Assembly: GCA_025352685.1 (NCBI GenBank)
Contig: JANXSN010000017.1
Location: 1 to 64,000 of the forward strand
Direction of reading: 5' to 3'
DNA from: Sphingomonadales bacterium
GTDB taxonomy: Bacteria > Pseudomonadota > Alphaproteobacteria > Sphingomonadales > Sphingomonadaceae
DNA: 64,000 nucleotides
Shown piece after piece: positions 40,595 through 51,572 of the stretch. Every line of letters starts with the position of its first letter. The first letter of the stretch is position 1. Made by a program: the position numbers and the translations under genes. The notes beneath the pieces were generated by a model. That model ran no database searches. It was not told the DNA's origin and saw nothing but the letters and a program-made list of their open reading frames with translations.

Positions 40595-41817
40595 CGCTGT
40601 CCACTCTCGCGGATCCGGCCGAGCTCGGTTTCGACGCCGGTCGCCTCGCGCGCATCGATGCCCATCTGAAAGCGAAATATATCGATGGCGGCCGCTTTCC
40701 GCATGCCGCGTTACTGATCGGGCGCGGCGATGAAATCGCGCATCTGTCCGTGATGGGTGACGCCCGCGTGGGCGAACCGCTAAAGCTGGACGCCATCTTC
40801 CGCATCGCTTCGATGACCAAGCCGGTGACTTCGATCGCGTTCATGCAGCTGGTCGAACAGGGGCGCATCGCACTCAGCGACCCGATTACCAAAGTCCTGC
40901 CCGAATTTGCCAAGACAGGCGTGTTCGTCAGCGGCGGCGGCAACACGCCGTTCGTCACCCGTCCGCCCGCGTCGCCCATTCGCATGATCGACCTCCTGCG
41001 TCACACTTCGGGTCTAACCTACAGCTTTCAGGAACGCAGCAACATCGATGCCGCATATCGCAAGCTCGGCTTCGAGCGCTGGGATACAGAATCGCTCGAC
41101 GTCTTTGTCGAGCAGCTCTCGTCGCTCCCGATCGAGTTTGATCCCGGCACGGCATGGAATTACTCGGTATCGACTGACGTTGTGGGCGCGATCATCGAAC
41201 GCCTGTCGGGCCAAAGTCTTGACGCCTATTTCGCCGAACACATCTTTGGCCCGCTCGGGATGGTCGACACCCAATTCGATGTACCCGCCGACAAGCTCGA
41301 CCGGCTGCCCGACTGTTATGTTTGGGACCCGGTCAAGCGCATGAAAATGTACGATGCCGGCGCCGCGTCCGCCTGGCGCCGCAAGCCTGGCTATTTCTCG
41401 GGCGGCGGTGGATTGACCTCGACGCTCGCCGATTATCACCGCTTCGCCCGGATGTTGCTGAACGGAGGCGAGTTGGACGGCGCGCGGATCGTCAGTCCCC
41501 ACACTCTCAAACTCATGACGACCAATCATCTCCCGGGTGGCGGCGATCTGACCCAGATGTCGAGATCACTCTTCAGCGAGGCAGAGAATGCCGGGATGGG
41601 TTTTGGTCTCGGTTTTGGGACAGTGATCGACGCACCGGCGACAATGACGCACGGCAACGATGGCGAATTTTATTGGGGCGGCATGTTCTCGACCGCGTTC
41701 TTCATCGATCCGGTCGACGACGTGATCATGATTTTCATGACGCAATTGATGCCGTCGAGCGCCTACCCGGTGCGCCGCGAGATCAAGACAATGCTTTATT
41801 CGGCCCTCATCGGCTGA
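40591..41817 (+). CDS. beta-lactamase-fold serine hydrolase (family VIII esterase)
   Basis: A 408-residue class C beta-lactamase-like hydrolase without a signal peptide. The nucleophile motif SMTK is at 74-77 and a YSV motif at 191-193 takes the Tyr-x-Asn place. Such cytoplasmic enzymes are esterases, amidases or acyltransferases rather than antibiotic-degrading. In this operon it could open a lactone or cleave an ester to supply the hydroxy acid. Its start overlaps the AKR stop by ATGA. Confidence 0.88.
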   Translation: MTLSTLADPAELGFDAGRLARIDAHLKAKYIDGGRFPHAALLIGRGDEIAHLSVMGDARVGEPLKLDAIFRIASMTKPVTSIAFMQLVEQGRIALSDPITKVLPEFAKTGVFVSGGGNTPFVTRPPASPIRMIDLLRHTSGLTYSFQERSNIDAAYRKLGFERWDTESLDVFVEQLSSLPIEFDPGTAWNYSVSTDVVGAIIERLSGQSLDAYFAEHIFGPLGMVDTQFDVPADKLDRLPDCYVWDPVKRMKMYDAGAASAWRRKPGYFSGGGGLTSTLADYHRFARMLLNGGELDGARIVSPHTLKLMTTNHLPGGGDLTQMSRSLFSEAENAGMGFGLGFGTVIDAPATMTHGNDGEFYWGGMFSTAFFIDPVDDVIMIFMTQLMPSSAYPVRREIKTMLYSALIG

Positions 41818-41834
41818 CCCTTCGGAGAGACACA

Positions 41835-43841
<2,007 letters not shown>

Positions 43842-44130
43842 CAGGAGGCGATCGCTTACGCGAGCCGATCGGCGCGCTGGTCGGGCGGTTGCATCCGACA
43901 ATGTGTGAGCGGGCAAAACGTGGTCATTGTCACGCTTTTGCCGCTTGCCGCGTCAGCGCGCCGGCGTATCACGCGGTCCCAGCGTTTAAGGATGCCACGC
44001 TGCACGACCGCAGCGTCCCCGGGCCAGCGCCGAACAGGCGCTGGCGACGGCGACCTCCAACAGGGCTTGTTCGCGCCCCAACATCGGGTTCATCAACTGT
44101 CCATCATCGCCGTACGATATTAGGATTTGC

Positions 44131-44523
44131 ATGAACCGAGTTCGCGTCCTGATCGCGGTTGCCGCCGCGGCACCGATGTCCGTTTGGGGGTGGGCCTCGA
44201 GCGCCCCTGCGGCAACAATCGCCACGACTGTTTACGGCGCCGATCCTTGTCCCAAGGCGAGAAGCGATGAAATCGTGGTCTGCGCGCGTGAGCCCGAGAG
44301 CGAACGATATCGCATCCCCAAAAGGTTTCGTGCCGGTCCGCGCGTCGAAAGCGGCCCTTCGGCCTCATGGGCATCGCGCGTCGAGGGCCTCGAGGCGGCG
44401 CAGCGCCCGACGCGCCCCAATTCATGCTCGGCAGTGGGCAGCAACGGGCAGACCGGCTGCATGCAGGCGATGCTCCACCAATGGTATCTCGAGCGCCATA
44501 TGGCCCACGACCTGCAGCCCTGA
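44131..44523 (+). CDS. secreted hypothetical protein
   Basis: A 130-residue protein with a likely signal peptide (MNRVRVLIAVAAAAPMSVWG, then SSAPAA). The mature part has four cysteines (CPKARS, VVCARE, SCSAVG, GCMQA) suited to two disulfides and a conserved-looking DEIVVCAREPESERYRIPKRF segment. I know similar unnamed proteins from sphingomonads but no function. A TTAGGAT ribosome site precedes it. The 290 nt before it hold nothing else I can support. Confidence 0.65.
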   Translation: MNRVRVLIAVAAAAPMSVWGWASSAPAATIATTVYGADPCPKARSDEIVVCAREPESERYRIPKRFRAGPRVESGPSASWASRVEGLEAAQRPTRPNSCSAVGSNGQTGCMQAMLHQWYLERHMAHDLQP

Positions 44524-44563
44524 TTCACGCCCGCCTGGCGCATCGACGCGCTGAGGCGGCACG

Positions 44564-45205
44564 TTATTGCCCGAGACTGGCCGCGCGAGCCCGCCAGCCC
44601 TCGGCCAGTTCACGCAGTCCCGCCAGGTCTCTGAGCGTCGCGACGTTGCGTTCGCGGCCTGCGACAATGATCCCGGTCACGCGTTCGACACTCCATTGAG
44701 GGTGCGTCCGCTCGGTCCGCACCAACGTGTCGCCTGCGGCAACGGTCCCTTCCTCGATGACCCGGTAATACCAGCCGCTCCGCCCGCTTTTAACCATCGT
44801 GGCGACGACGCTCTTGTCGTCGAGCCGATGAGCCTGTTTCCAGCAGGGCTGCCGTCCCTGACACACTTCGACGAGGGCTGTGCCGAGGCGGAAGCGGTCA
44901 CCGATACAGACGTCTTGCTCGGTCAGTCCGTGCGTCGAGATATTCTCGCCAAACGCGCCGGCCCTCGTGAGCAGTGGCTGATCCGGCAGCCGATCATACC
45001 ACCAACCATAATGATCGCGGGGGTAATGGTGGATCGCCTTGTCGGGGCCCCCATGAACCAAAAGGTCAGCTTGGCTGTCGCCTTCGAGGCCCCGAAAACC
45101 AATACCGACCGGTCCGTGGACCGGATGCTTGGCAATGGCGCTCGTCTCGCCGGTGTCGGTGAACCGTGCGATTTTTCCGGTGAATAATGCGTCAATCTGC
45201 CACAT
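44564..45205 (-). CDS. MOSC domain protein, YiiM-like
   Basis: A 213-residue MOSC protein. HGGPDKAIHHYPRDHY and the AGAFGENISTHGLTEQDVCIGDRF core are typical, and the VCQGRQPCWK segment carries the conserved Cys expected to bind a sulfur/molybdenum-cofactor ligand. YiiM-type proteins reduce N-hydroxylated compounds with Moco. It is monocistronic and convergent with the secreted hypothetical. Confidence 0.88.
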   Translation of the reverse strand: MWQIDALFTGKIARFTDTGETSAIAKHPVHGPVGIGFRGLEGDSQADLLVHGGPDKAIHHYPRDHYGWWYDRLPDQPLLTRAGAFGENISTHGLTEQDVCIGDRFRLGTALVEVCQGRQPCWKQAHRLDDKSVVATMVKSGRSGWYYRVIEEGTVAAGDTLVRTERTHPQWSVERVTGIIVAGRERNVATLRDLAGLRELAEGWRARAASLGQ

Positions 45206-45290
45206 CGTGCGCGCGTCTCCAATATTGCAAACTGCCTATTAACCTTCTCCCGGTAGCCACGAAACCCGTGATCTGTCGGGGTAGACTGCT

Positions 45291-45935
45291 GTGCGCCGTT
45301 CGAGTTTCCTCATCGCGTTAATCGCTCTGACTTCGGTGGCACCTGCGTCGGCGCAAGAGCCTTTTTGGCAATGCGCCCAGTTCGCCCGACAGTTTTCCGG
45401 GATAGAAATTCGTGGCGATGCGTGGACATGGTGGGGTCAGGCCGAGGGGCGTTACGAGCGTGGCAACAGCCCGCGCGTCGGCGCTATCTTGTCCTTTGCC
45501 CCTTACGGACCGATGCGGCTGGGCCATGTGGCGACGGTGACCCAGGTACTGGGCGACCGCGAGATTTCCGTGACGCACGCAAACTGGTCGCCCATCAACG
45601 GCGCCCGCGGCCAGATCGAACACGACGTGCTGATCCGTGATGTTTCGCAGGATAACGACTGGAGCCAAGTTCGCGTCTGGTTCGCCCCCCTCGCCGATCT
45701 TGGTACAACCGCCTGGCCCGTCGACGGATTCATCTATCCGGATGCCGGGTCGAAACGTGCCGTTCCCCCGATACGTTTCGCCAGTGTCCAGATACCAGCG
45801 CGACGAATTTCACCGCCGCGCCTCGCCTATGCACGCGTCGACGCGCTGGCCGTTGGTAAGGTTTCGCCAAGAACCCTGCGGCTGGGGCAGGACGTTATTC
45901 GCCTGGCGATGCTTGAGGATCGCCGGGGACGCTAG
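45291..45935 (+). CDS. secreted CHAP-domain peptidase
   Basis: A 214-residue protein with a signal peptide (MRRSSFLIALIALTSVAPASA) and a CHAP (NlpC/P60-type) domain: Cys in WQCAQFAR, His in RLGHVATVTQV, and Asn in HANWSP form the catalytic triad. CHAP enzymes cleave peptidoglycan peptides or amides. The start codon is GTG. Its 3' end overlaps the convergent DUF3297 gene by 41 nt. Confidence 0.85.
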   Translation: MRRSSFLIALIALTSVAPASAQEPFWQCAQFARQFSGIEIRGDAWTWWGQAEGRYERGNSPRVGAILSFAPYGPMRLGHVATVTQVLGDREISVTHANWSPINGARGQIEHDVLIRDVSQDNDWSQVRVWFAPLADLGTTAWPVDGFIYPDAGSKRAVPPIRFASVQIPARRISPPRLAYARVDALAVGKVSPRTLRLGQDVIRLAMLEDRRGR

Positions 45936-46188
45936 CAGCCGCATCGGCCCCGACATCTCGAAACCAGACTTCGACCGGCCCTGACAGCTTGAGCGTCAGC
46001 GCCGCTCCCTTGCGGTCGACCTTCTTGCCGAGCGCAACGCGAATCCAACCCTCGGATACGCAATATTCGTCGACATCGTTGCGCTCTGTCCCCTTGAAGC
46101 GGACACCAATCCCGCGTTCAAGCAGCGCGGCGTTGTGGAACGGCGAGGACGGGTGAGCCGCTAAGCGGTCTGGCGGGGTGTCAGTCAT
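45895..46188 (-). CDS. DUF3297 family protein
   Basis: A 97-residue cytoplasmic protein. The pattern PPDRLAAHPSSPFHNAALLERGIGVRFKG and DVDEYCVSEGWIRVA.GKKVDRKG matches the small DUF3297 family, of unknown function. I start at MTDTPPD (46188); an ATG at 46200 is also possible. The C-terminal 20 residues are a disordered Asp/Ala/Pro tail that overlaps the CHAP gene on the other strand. Confidence 0.82.
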   Translation of the reverse strand: MTDTPPDRLAAHPSSPFHNAALLERGIGVRFKGTERNDVDEYCVSEGWIRVALGKKVDRKGAALTLKLSGPVEVWFRDVGADAAASVPGDPQASPGE

Positions 46189-46480
46189 CTCGGCGTCCAT
46201 GCCGTGGACCAGCCTGAAGGTAAAGCCTGACCCAGGCTGCTCAATCGCTTGACGTCGCGGTCCGCGCCGGGTCGGCGTCCATCTTCGCCAGTGTGCTTGG
46301 CTATTTGCCGCCTGTCGGCGGTCCCGAGGGCCAGTGCCCCGTCGCAGGCGCCGGCCTTGCCTACGCATTGTGCGCTGCGGCGCGGGTTGGTTGAAGACCC
46401 AGGGATTGCCGACGGCTGTGTGCCGGCGTCCAACGATGAGATAAAGCCGGTGCGTCCCCGGTGACGGGCCCGCTACCCGA
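46189..46480. other. gap before fliA stop, no gene supported
   Basis: No frame with convincing coding character was found on either strand. It separates the DUF3297 gene from the 3' end of fliA. Confidence 0.5.
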
Positions 46481-47218
46481 TTACAGGTCTAAAGCCCAGA
46501 ACAGGCTGGACGAGCCGCACTGTTCGCGCAATTTGGCAAGCGCGACCTTCTTGATCTGACAGACGCGGGCAGCCCCCACATTCATGACGTGGCCAATTTC
46601 TTCCAGATTCATTTCCTCGAAGAAATAGAGCTGGAGGACCAGCTGGCTTCGCTCATCGAGTGCTGCGATCGCATCGCGCAGCCGGGCTTCTCCCGCGGCA
46701 CGATCAAGGATCTCGTCAGTTTGTTCGAGGTCGTCCGAAAACGTCATGTTATCGTCGGAATAGACATCGTCGAGCGGTTCGACCGATCCGGTGCGGGTAT
46801 CACTTTCCATGCGAAAATAGGCGTCGAGCGATACGCCCATCCGTGCTGCGATTTCGGGAGCAGTCGCAGAGCCAGCGCGCGTTGTTTCGATGGCTTTACG
46901 CGCTGCCTCGATTGCGCGGCGTGCCGACGAAGCCCCCCGCGATTGCCCCGACCCGCGGCGCAGATGATCGATCATCGCCCCCTTGATGCGGACCGACGCA
47001 TAGGTTGAAAACTCAAACCCCCGATCCTCAAATACCCGCGCTGCCTCGACGAGCGCGACCATGCCCGTCTGAATGAGCTCCTCGAGCTCGGCAGCCGATG
47101 AAACGCGTCCTTGGACGTGCCAGGCAAGGCGGCGCACGAGCTGCAGGTGCGTGTGAATGAGCGTGTCGACGTCATTGGCTCTGCGCGGCGCACGCTTCTT
47201 GGCGGCGGCATAGGTCAT
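46481..47218 (-). CDS. fliA: flagellar sigma-28 factor FliA
   Basis: A 245-residue sigma factor for late flagellar genes. Region 2 (YAS VRIKGAMIDHLRRG) near 75-95, region 3 (ATAPEIAARMGVSLDAYF) and region 4 helix-turn-helix (LYFFEEMNLEEIGHVMNVGAARVCQIKK) are intact. The ATG at 47218 forms an ATGA overlap with flhA, which decides the start. It is the last gene of the LT-flhA-fliA operon, under a sigma-54 promoter, and FlgM is encoded nearby. Confidence 0.96.
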   Translation of the reverse strand: MTYAAAKKRAPRRANDVDTLIHTHLQLVRRLAWHVQGRVSSAAELEELIQTGMVALVEAARVFEDRGFEFSTYASVRIKGAMIDHLRRGSGQSRGASSARRAIEAARKAIETTRAGSATAPEIAARMGVSLDAYFRMESDTRTGSVEPLDDVYSDDNMTFSDDLEQTDEILDRAAGEARLRDAIAALDERSQLVLQLYFFEEMNLEEIGHVMNVGAARVCQIKKVALAKLREQCGSSSLFWALDL

Positions 47219-49338
47219 ACTTGGTCTCCGGTATGAGAATTCGGGGTCGGCAACGCGGGGTACGCGGACTGGGAATTGTCCGCGCCGACAACGGCGAGAA
47301 CGTCGACAGCGCGGGCCGGCGGAATTTCGAGGAAAGACAGCACCGGAACGTCGGATATTTGCGTGCGGATGAGCCTCGATACCGCAGCGCGACACGCCGG
47401 TGCCGTAACAATTGCAAAGGCGCGGGCCTCCGCGGTGAACGGGTGGGTGGTGGCAGAAAGTTCAGCAAGCAAACGGTTGGCGAGTTGGGGCTCGAACGGC
47501 CAAACAGCGTCGGGTCCGGTGCGCACGGCGTGAACCAGCAACTGCTCCAGCGCCCCATCAAACGTGACGATGGGCAGCGGCATGCGCAGCGGTACGAGCG
47601 ACTGGACGAGAAGCGAGCCGAGCCGCTGACGGATTGCTTCGATGAGTGCGGCTTGGGGCAGGCCCTGCGGTGCGAGCTCGACCATGGCTTCGGCAACACG
47701 ACGAAAATCGCGAAGCGGCACACGCTCGGCGAGCAGCGCGCGGCAGACGCCAGCGACTGCTGCCAGCGAAAACGGCTGCGGACTGAGGCTGCTGGCGAGT
47801 TGGGGGCAAGTTTCCTTGAGCGCATCGAGCAGCGCCTGGGTCTCGTCGAGGCCAAATAGTTCGGCCGCCGCCGCCGTGAGCAAGTTGTTGATATGCGTCG
47901 CAACAACGGTCGGCGCGTCGACGACGGTGTACCCCGCCACAACGGCATCGGCCCGTCTCTCAGGGGGTATCCACAGCGCTTCGAGACCAAAGCTGGGGTC
48001 ACGGACACGACGTCCATCGACTCCAGGCAGGCAATCACCAGCGTCGAGCGCAAGCAAATCCTCCGGCCAGATTTCATCTTCGCCGACCGTCACACCACAG
48101 ACGATGATCCGGTATTCGTTGCCGCCAAGCGCCAGATTGTCCTTCACCTTGACGAGCGGCAGGACAAAACCGAGCTCGCGCGACAGTTGTCGGCGCAGGC
48201 CCGTGATCCGCGCCATGAGCGGCGCTCCTTTGCGCTCGTCGATGAGACCGATCAGCGCATAGCCGATTTCGAGCACAATGGGTGCCGACTCCCCGACGTC
48301 AGCCCAACCGATTTCGCGCGGTGTGTCACTGACCGGCAATACGACGATGGCCCTCGCCGCGCGGTCGCGCTTCATCAGGCGCCAGCAGATTGTCGCGGCA
48401 ATCGCCGCACCGGCCATGATCAGCACATGTGGCATACCTGGCAGGACCGCGAGGATCGCCATGATAGTAGCCACCGGACCCCACGCGCGCGCCGAGCCGA
48501 ATTGTGAGCCGATCTGACCCGACAGGTCGAGCGGTGACGCCACGCGGGTGACGATGGCGGCCGCTGCGATCGACAACAGCAGCGCGGGCACCTGTGCTAC
48601 CAGCGCGTCGCCGATTGCAAGCATGATGTAGGTCTTGGCGGCCTCGCCCAATCCCATGCTGTGGCTGACCACGCCGAGGACAAGGCCGCCGAAAATATTG
48701 ACAAACAGGATCAGGATCCCCGCGACGGCATCGCCCTTTACGAATTTTGACGCCCCATCCATCGAACCATAGAAATCGGCTTCGGTTGCGACCTCCTGGC
48801 GACGAGCCTTGGCTTCGTCGGGTGTGATCAGACCGGCATTCAGGTCAGCATCGACGGCCATTTGCTTGCCGGGGAGCGCGTCGAGAGTGAATCGCGCGGA
48901 CACTTCCGAGACGCGCCCCGCACCCTTGGTGATGACGACCAGATTGATGATCATCAGCACGGCAAAGACAAGCAGCCCGACGATGTAATCGCCCCCGATG
49001 AGGAACTGGCCGAATGCTTCGATGACACGGCCCGCTGCTTGCTTGCCGGTGTGGCCATTGACGAGCACCACGCGTGTCGACGCGACATTGAGCGCGAGAC
49101 GGAACAAGGTTGCTAGCAGCAGGACCGTCGGGAACGCCGAGAAATCGAGCGGCTTTGCCGCATTGAGCGCAATCATCAACACCGCGAGCGACAGCATGAT
49201 ATTGGCAATGAAGCCGGCGTCCAAAATGAAGGTCGGCACCGGTACGATCATCAGGACGACAAGCGAAAGAATGGCGAACGGGAGAACCCCGCCGCGAATA
49301 ACTTCGCCCCAGACCTTCATGTTGAGCATCTGCGTCAT
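47215..49338 (-). CDS. flhA: flagellar export protein FlhA
   Basis: A 707-residue inner-membrane component of the flagellar type III export gate. Eight N-terminal helices (about 15-310) include the FHIPEP-type region (TLFRLALNVASTR, EVSARFTLDALPGKQMAVDADL), and the cytoplasmic domain (about 330-690) docks late chaperones such as FliS. It overlaps the lytic transglycosylase stop by 4 nt. Its export partner flhB is not in the window. Confidence 0.97.
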   Translation of the reverse strand: MTQMLNMKVWGEVIRGGVLPFAILSLVVLMIVPVPTFILDAGFIANIMLSLAVLMIALNAAKPLDFSAFPTVLLLATLFRLALNVASTRVVLVNGHTGKQAAGRVIEAFGQFLIGGDYIVGLLVFAVLMIINLVVITKGAGRVSEVSARFTLDALPGKQMAVDADLNAGLITPDEAKARRQEVATEADFYGSMDGASKFVKGDAVAGILILFVNIFGGLVLGVVSHSMGLGEAAKTYIMLAIGDALVAQVPALLLSIAAAAIVTRVASPLDLSGQIGSQFGSARAWGPVATIMAILAVLPGMPHVLIMAGAAIAATICWRLMKRDRAARAIVVLPVSDTPREIGWADVGESAPIVLEIGYALIGLIDERKGAPLMARITGLRRQLSRELGFVLPLVKVKDNLALGGNEYRIIVCGVTVGEDEIWPEDLLALDAGDCLPGVDGRRVRDPSFGLEALWIPPERRADAVVAGYTVVDAPTVVATHINNLLTAAAAELFGLDETQALLDALKETCPQLASSLSPQPFSLAAVAGVCRALLAERVPLRDFRRVAEAMVELAPQGLPQAALIEAIRQRLGSLLVQSLVPLRMPLPIVTFDGALEQLLVHAVRTGPDAVWPFEPQLANRLLAELSATTHPFTAEARAFAIVTAPACRAAVSRLIRTQISDVPVLSFLEIPPARAVDVLAVVGADNSQSAYPALPTPNSHTGDQV

Positions 49339-50129
49339 GCGCCGAGCCCGGCAAGACGTTGATAGGCGCGCGCGGCAAAATCGAGCGAAAGTCGCTGCGG
49401 GATCGGCTCAATCGACGCCATTTGCATCGGTGTTCGTTCGCTCGCCTCGGCTAAGGAGCGCTGTGTCTTCGTCCAGCTCGACGCGGTTGTTGTGGCCGGC
49501 GACGGCACGCCGTCGAGTTTGGCTGCAAAATTGGCACGGATTTCGCCAAGACTGCGCGGCGCGCCACCCGGCCCGTAAAAAACTGAACGGTTTGCTGCTG
49601 CGGCCGCCGGAAACAGCGGCGCGGCTGCCGCGTCGGGATCGGCATCTTGCGCTGCCAGGAAATTGACCGCCCCTGCGCCACCGAGAAAGTGGGCCAGATA
49701 GAGATCGGCGGGCTCGGCGCTGCGACCCAGCCCGGTTTCGAGGTGGGCGCGATTGTCAGACGCGAACTCTGCCGCCATCGCGGAAGCGAATTCTGGATCG
49801 TAGCGCAGCTTGTCGATTGCGGTGCGCTGCTGCGGATCGGAAACGTTCAATCCCGATCCGGATTGCTCGATGGCATGTGCCGCCCAACCCGCGCCATGAT
49901 CGGCGCCGTGCGCCTTGACGACTTGCAGCCAGGTCTGTTTGGTAAACTGGAAAAGACCCGCAGCACTCGATGTCCGGGCCTTGGCCTGCGGATCAAGACT
50001 GCTTTCGAGGCGGGCCTGGTTGTACAGAAAGCCGAAGTCGACACCCGTGCTGTTGGCGGCCTGCGCAATCGCGGCGCGGATACGGGGTTCGTTGGAAGCA
50101 GTCGTGGCTGATATAGTGGGCATGAGCAT
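49335..50129 (-). CDS. flagellar lytic transglycosylase (SLT domain)
   Basis: A 264-residue soluble lytic transglycosylase-type protein. ARLESSLDPQAKARTSSAAGLFQFTKQTW (about 40-68) carries the catalytic Glu42 and the GLFQF motif; the second half is variable and Ala/Pro-rich. There is no signal peptide. It is likely the peptidoglycan-opening enzyme for rod passage, since FlgJ here has only its rod-binding domain. The ATG at 50129 or 50123 (MPTISAT) may be the start; ribosome sites are weak. A sigma-54 promoter lies 26 nt upstream. Confidence 0.85.
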   Translation of the reverse strand: MLMPTISATTASNEPRIRAAIAQAANSTGVDFGFLYNQARLESSLDPQAKARTSSAAGLFQFTKQTWLQVVKAHGADHGAGWAAHAIEQSGSGLNVSDPQQRTAIDKLRYDPEFASAMAAEFASDNRAHLETGLGRSAEPADLYLAHFLGGAGAVNFLAAQDADPDAAAAPLFPAAAAANRSVFYGPGGAPRSLGEIRANFAAKLDGVPSPATTTASSWTKTQRSLAEASERTPMQMASIEPIPQRLSLDFAARAYQRLAGLGA

Positions 50130-50154
50130 TCCGGGTGGTTACCCGTCATTCCCA

Positions 50155-50170
50155 GCAAGGGGCGTGCCAA
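50155..50170 (-). promoter_or_regulatory. sigma-54 promoter for LT-flhA-fliA
   Basis: Minus strand: TTGGCACG (50163-50170), 4-nt spacer CCCC, TTGC (50155-50158). This is a full match to the -24/-12 consensus. It lies directly upstream of the lytic transglycosylase gene. Confidence 0.85.
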
Positions 50171-50177
50171 GCCCGTG

Positions 50178-50501
50178 TTAGCGGCTGAAAACCGCGAAAC
50201 GACCTGCAGAATTATAGGTCGTAGGGCATCGTACGCCACGCCGCTCGGCCAAACGGTCGAGTCTTTGACGGGTTCGGTCAGCCAGATAATTGACGCGGGC
50301 GCGTGCCGCATCGGTCTGCCTGAGTGCATGCCCGACCCGGTCCGGGCTTGTGCCGGCGACCACACCGCTTGCGCGAACAACCAGAAGAAGGCGCGACAGT
50401 GCCCCCGTGGTTTCCTCGATCGCCCCGATATCGCCAGCATCGAGCGCCGCGATCAGCGCTGTTTGGGCCGCGATCACGGCCTCGATGTCGATTTCTGTCA
50501 T
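50178..50501 (-). CDS. putative FlgN-like chaperone
   Basis: A 107-residue, mostly helical protein, downstream of flgM by 4 nt. It is rich in Ala/Leu with a pattern of heptads (ALIAALDAGDIGAIEETTGALSRLLL) and an Arg-rich C-terminus. Position and helical character suggest FlgN, the FlgK/FlgL export chaperone, but similarity is too weak to be certain. Confidence 0.55.
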   Translation of the reverse strand: MTEIDIEAVIAAQTALIAALDAGDIGAIEETTGALSRLLLVVRASGVVAGTSPDRVGHALRQTDAARARVNYLADRTRQRLDRLAERRGVRCPTTYNSAGRFAVFSR

Positions 50502-50505
50502 TGTC

Positions 50506-50799
50506 CTACGCTTTCGGCGCGAAGCTCACGATGGATTGGGCCAACGCATCGGCATCAATCTTGTAACTACCGTCTGCAATTGCTCGGCGGACCTGTGCAA
50601 TTCTGGCATAATCGAGCGGTGGGCCCGCGTGCGCCAAGTCGGCAACCAGATCGAGGAGGCGTGGCAAGGTGACATTTGGGGCGACCTCCAGCGGCCTGAC
50701 GACATCGACGGGGTGTTGCGCCTGACGACGGACGTCACGGCTGACAGCCGCATTGACGACGATTGAGGTGACCGGACCCGTACGGACAGGATCGATCAT
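50506..50799 (-). CDS. flgM: anti-sigma-28 factor FlgM
   Basis: A 97-residue protein. The C-terminal PPLDYARIAQVRRAIADGSYKIDADALAQSIVSFA is the FlgM motif that binds FliA; the N-terminus is disordered. FlgM is exported through the completed hook, freeing FliA. It follows flgA and precedes a flgN-like gene, giving flgA-flgM-flgN order. Confidence 0.92.
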   Translation of the reverse strand: MIDPVRTGPVTSIVVNAAVSRDVRRQAQHPVDVVRPLEVAPNVTLPRLLDLVADLAHAGPPLDYARIAQVRRAIADGSYKIDADALAQSIVSFAPKA

Positions 50800-50877
50800 G
50801 GCTCGGCTCCTTCGTTCTCACCTGACGGAAAATCGACAGGCTTTCACAAAGAGGTAACGGCAGGTCGTTCAGGTTGT

Positions 50878-51366
50878 TTAATCACCGATTGCAGCGGCGC
50901 CGGGACCGCGGACGCGGGCGGTCACCGGAGCGGTACCTGTCGAGGTTTTGACACGCACGACGCCACCGACGCGGCCATCGTCTAGCGCTGTAGCGCCGGT
51001 CGTAATGTCAAATCCCGATCCCAGATAGGCAAGCTCGACCGCGTCGCCGCGACGAATAACGATCTCAGCCAGTTGCCCAGCGGTGCTTGCGTTCAGCGCG
51101 ACCCTCAGGCGCCATCCTTTCGACGCGCAGTAGGCCGCGATCGATCCCATCGCCGGCGGATCGAATGAGACGCCCTCGGGGCACGCAACCATGCGCAGGC
51201 GCCGATCGACGGGTTGGGCACGCTGGCCAGCATCCGCGGGCGTTCCGCCGAGATACACCGCGATCCGGGCATCAAGAGTATCCAGGTCTTCGAGCGCTGG
51301 CAGCGCGGCGCGAGCACCGCTGGAGCTGACCAGCAGCAGGGCGAGGATGATAAACTGACGCATCAT
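50878..51366 (-). CDS. flgA: flagellar P-ring assembly chaperone FlgA
   Basis: A 162-residue exported protein with a signal peptide (RQFIILALLLVSSSGARA, first 20 residues) and the SAF-domain region (GQLAEIVIRRGDAVELAYLGSGFDITTGATALDDGRVGGVVRVKT). It helps FlgI form the P ring in the periplasm. I start at the ATG at 51366 (MMRQF; 51363 also possible), with GGAGACC upstream. It is shorter than many FlgA proteins, having little N-terminal extension. Confidence 0.9.
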   Translation of the reverse strand: MMRQFIILALLLVSSSGARAALPALEDLDTLDARIAVYLGGTPADAGQRAQPVDRRLRMVACPEGVSFDPPAMGSIAAYCASKGWRLRVALNASTAGQLAEIVIRRGDAVELAYLGSGFDITTGATALDDGRVGGVVRVKTSTGTAPVTARVRGPGAAAIGD

Positions 51367-51396
51367 ATGGTCTCCAGCGTGTCTGGCTCCCCTTGA

Positions 51397-51412
51397 GCAA
51401 TTCGCGTGCCAG
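51397..51412 (-). promoter_or_regulatory. sigma-54 promoter for flgA-flgM
   Basis: Minus strand: CTGGCACG (51405-51412), spacer CGAA, TTGC (51397-51400). This is a near-perfect -24/-12 site 31 nt before the flgA start. It is divergent from the flgB sigma-54 promoter about 100 nt away. Confidence 0.85.
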
Positions 51413-51508
51413 CATTGCAAATACGGCGATCGCACAGCGTTTCTGCAGCGGGTGTCGAATAACCGACACGGCAACTGAATTGCTCGGTCTGCGCCTGGTT
51501 TTCGGCGA

Positions 51509-51524
51509 TTGGCACGCTGTTTGC
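51509..51524 (+). promoter_or_regulatory. sigma-54 promoter for the flgB operon
   Basis: TTGGCACG (51509-51516), spacer CTGT, TTGC (51521-51524). Perfect consensus. It lies 49 nt before the flgB start codon and probably drives flgBCDEFGHIJKL. Confidence 0.87.
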
Positions 51525-51572
51525 TTCAGCTCTCGATGACGCGCTCATGGGGAGCGGTCGATGGAGGTTTGC

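Noticed and set aside
44531-44557. Stem-loop between the secreted hypothetical and MOSC genes as terminator
   Set aside because: Arms CGCCTGGCGC and GCGCTGAGGCG pair imperfectly and lack a T-tract.
46189-46480. Possible cobalamin riboswitch in the gap next to fliA
   Set aside because: GC-rich sequence, but no recognisable conserved core boxes and no cobalamin gene beside it.
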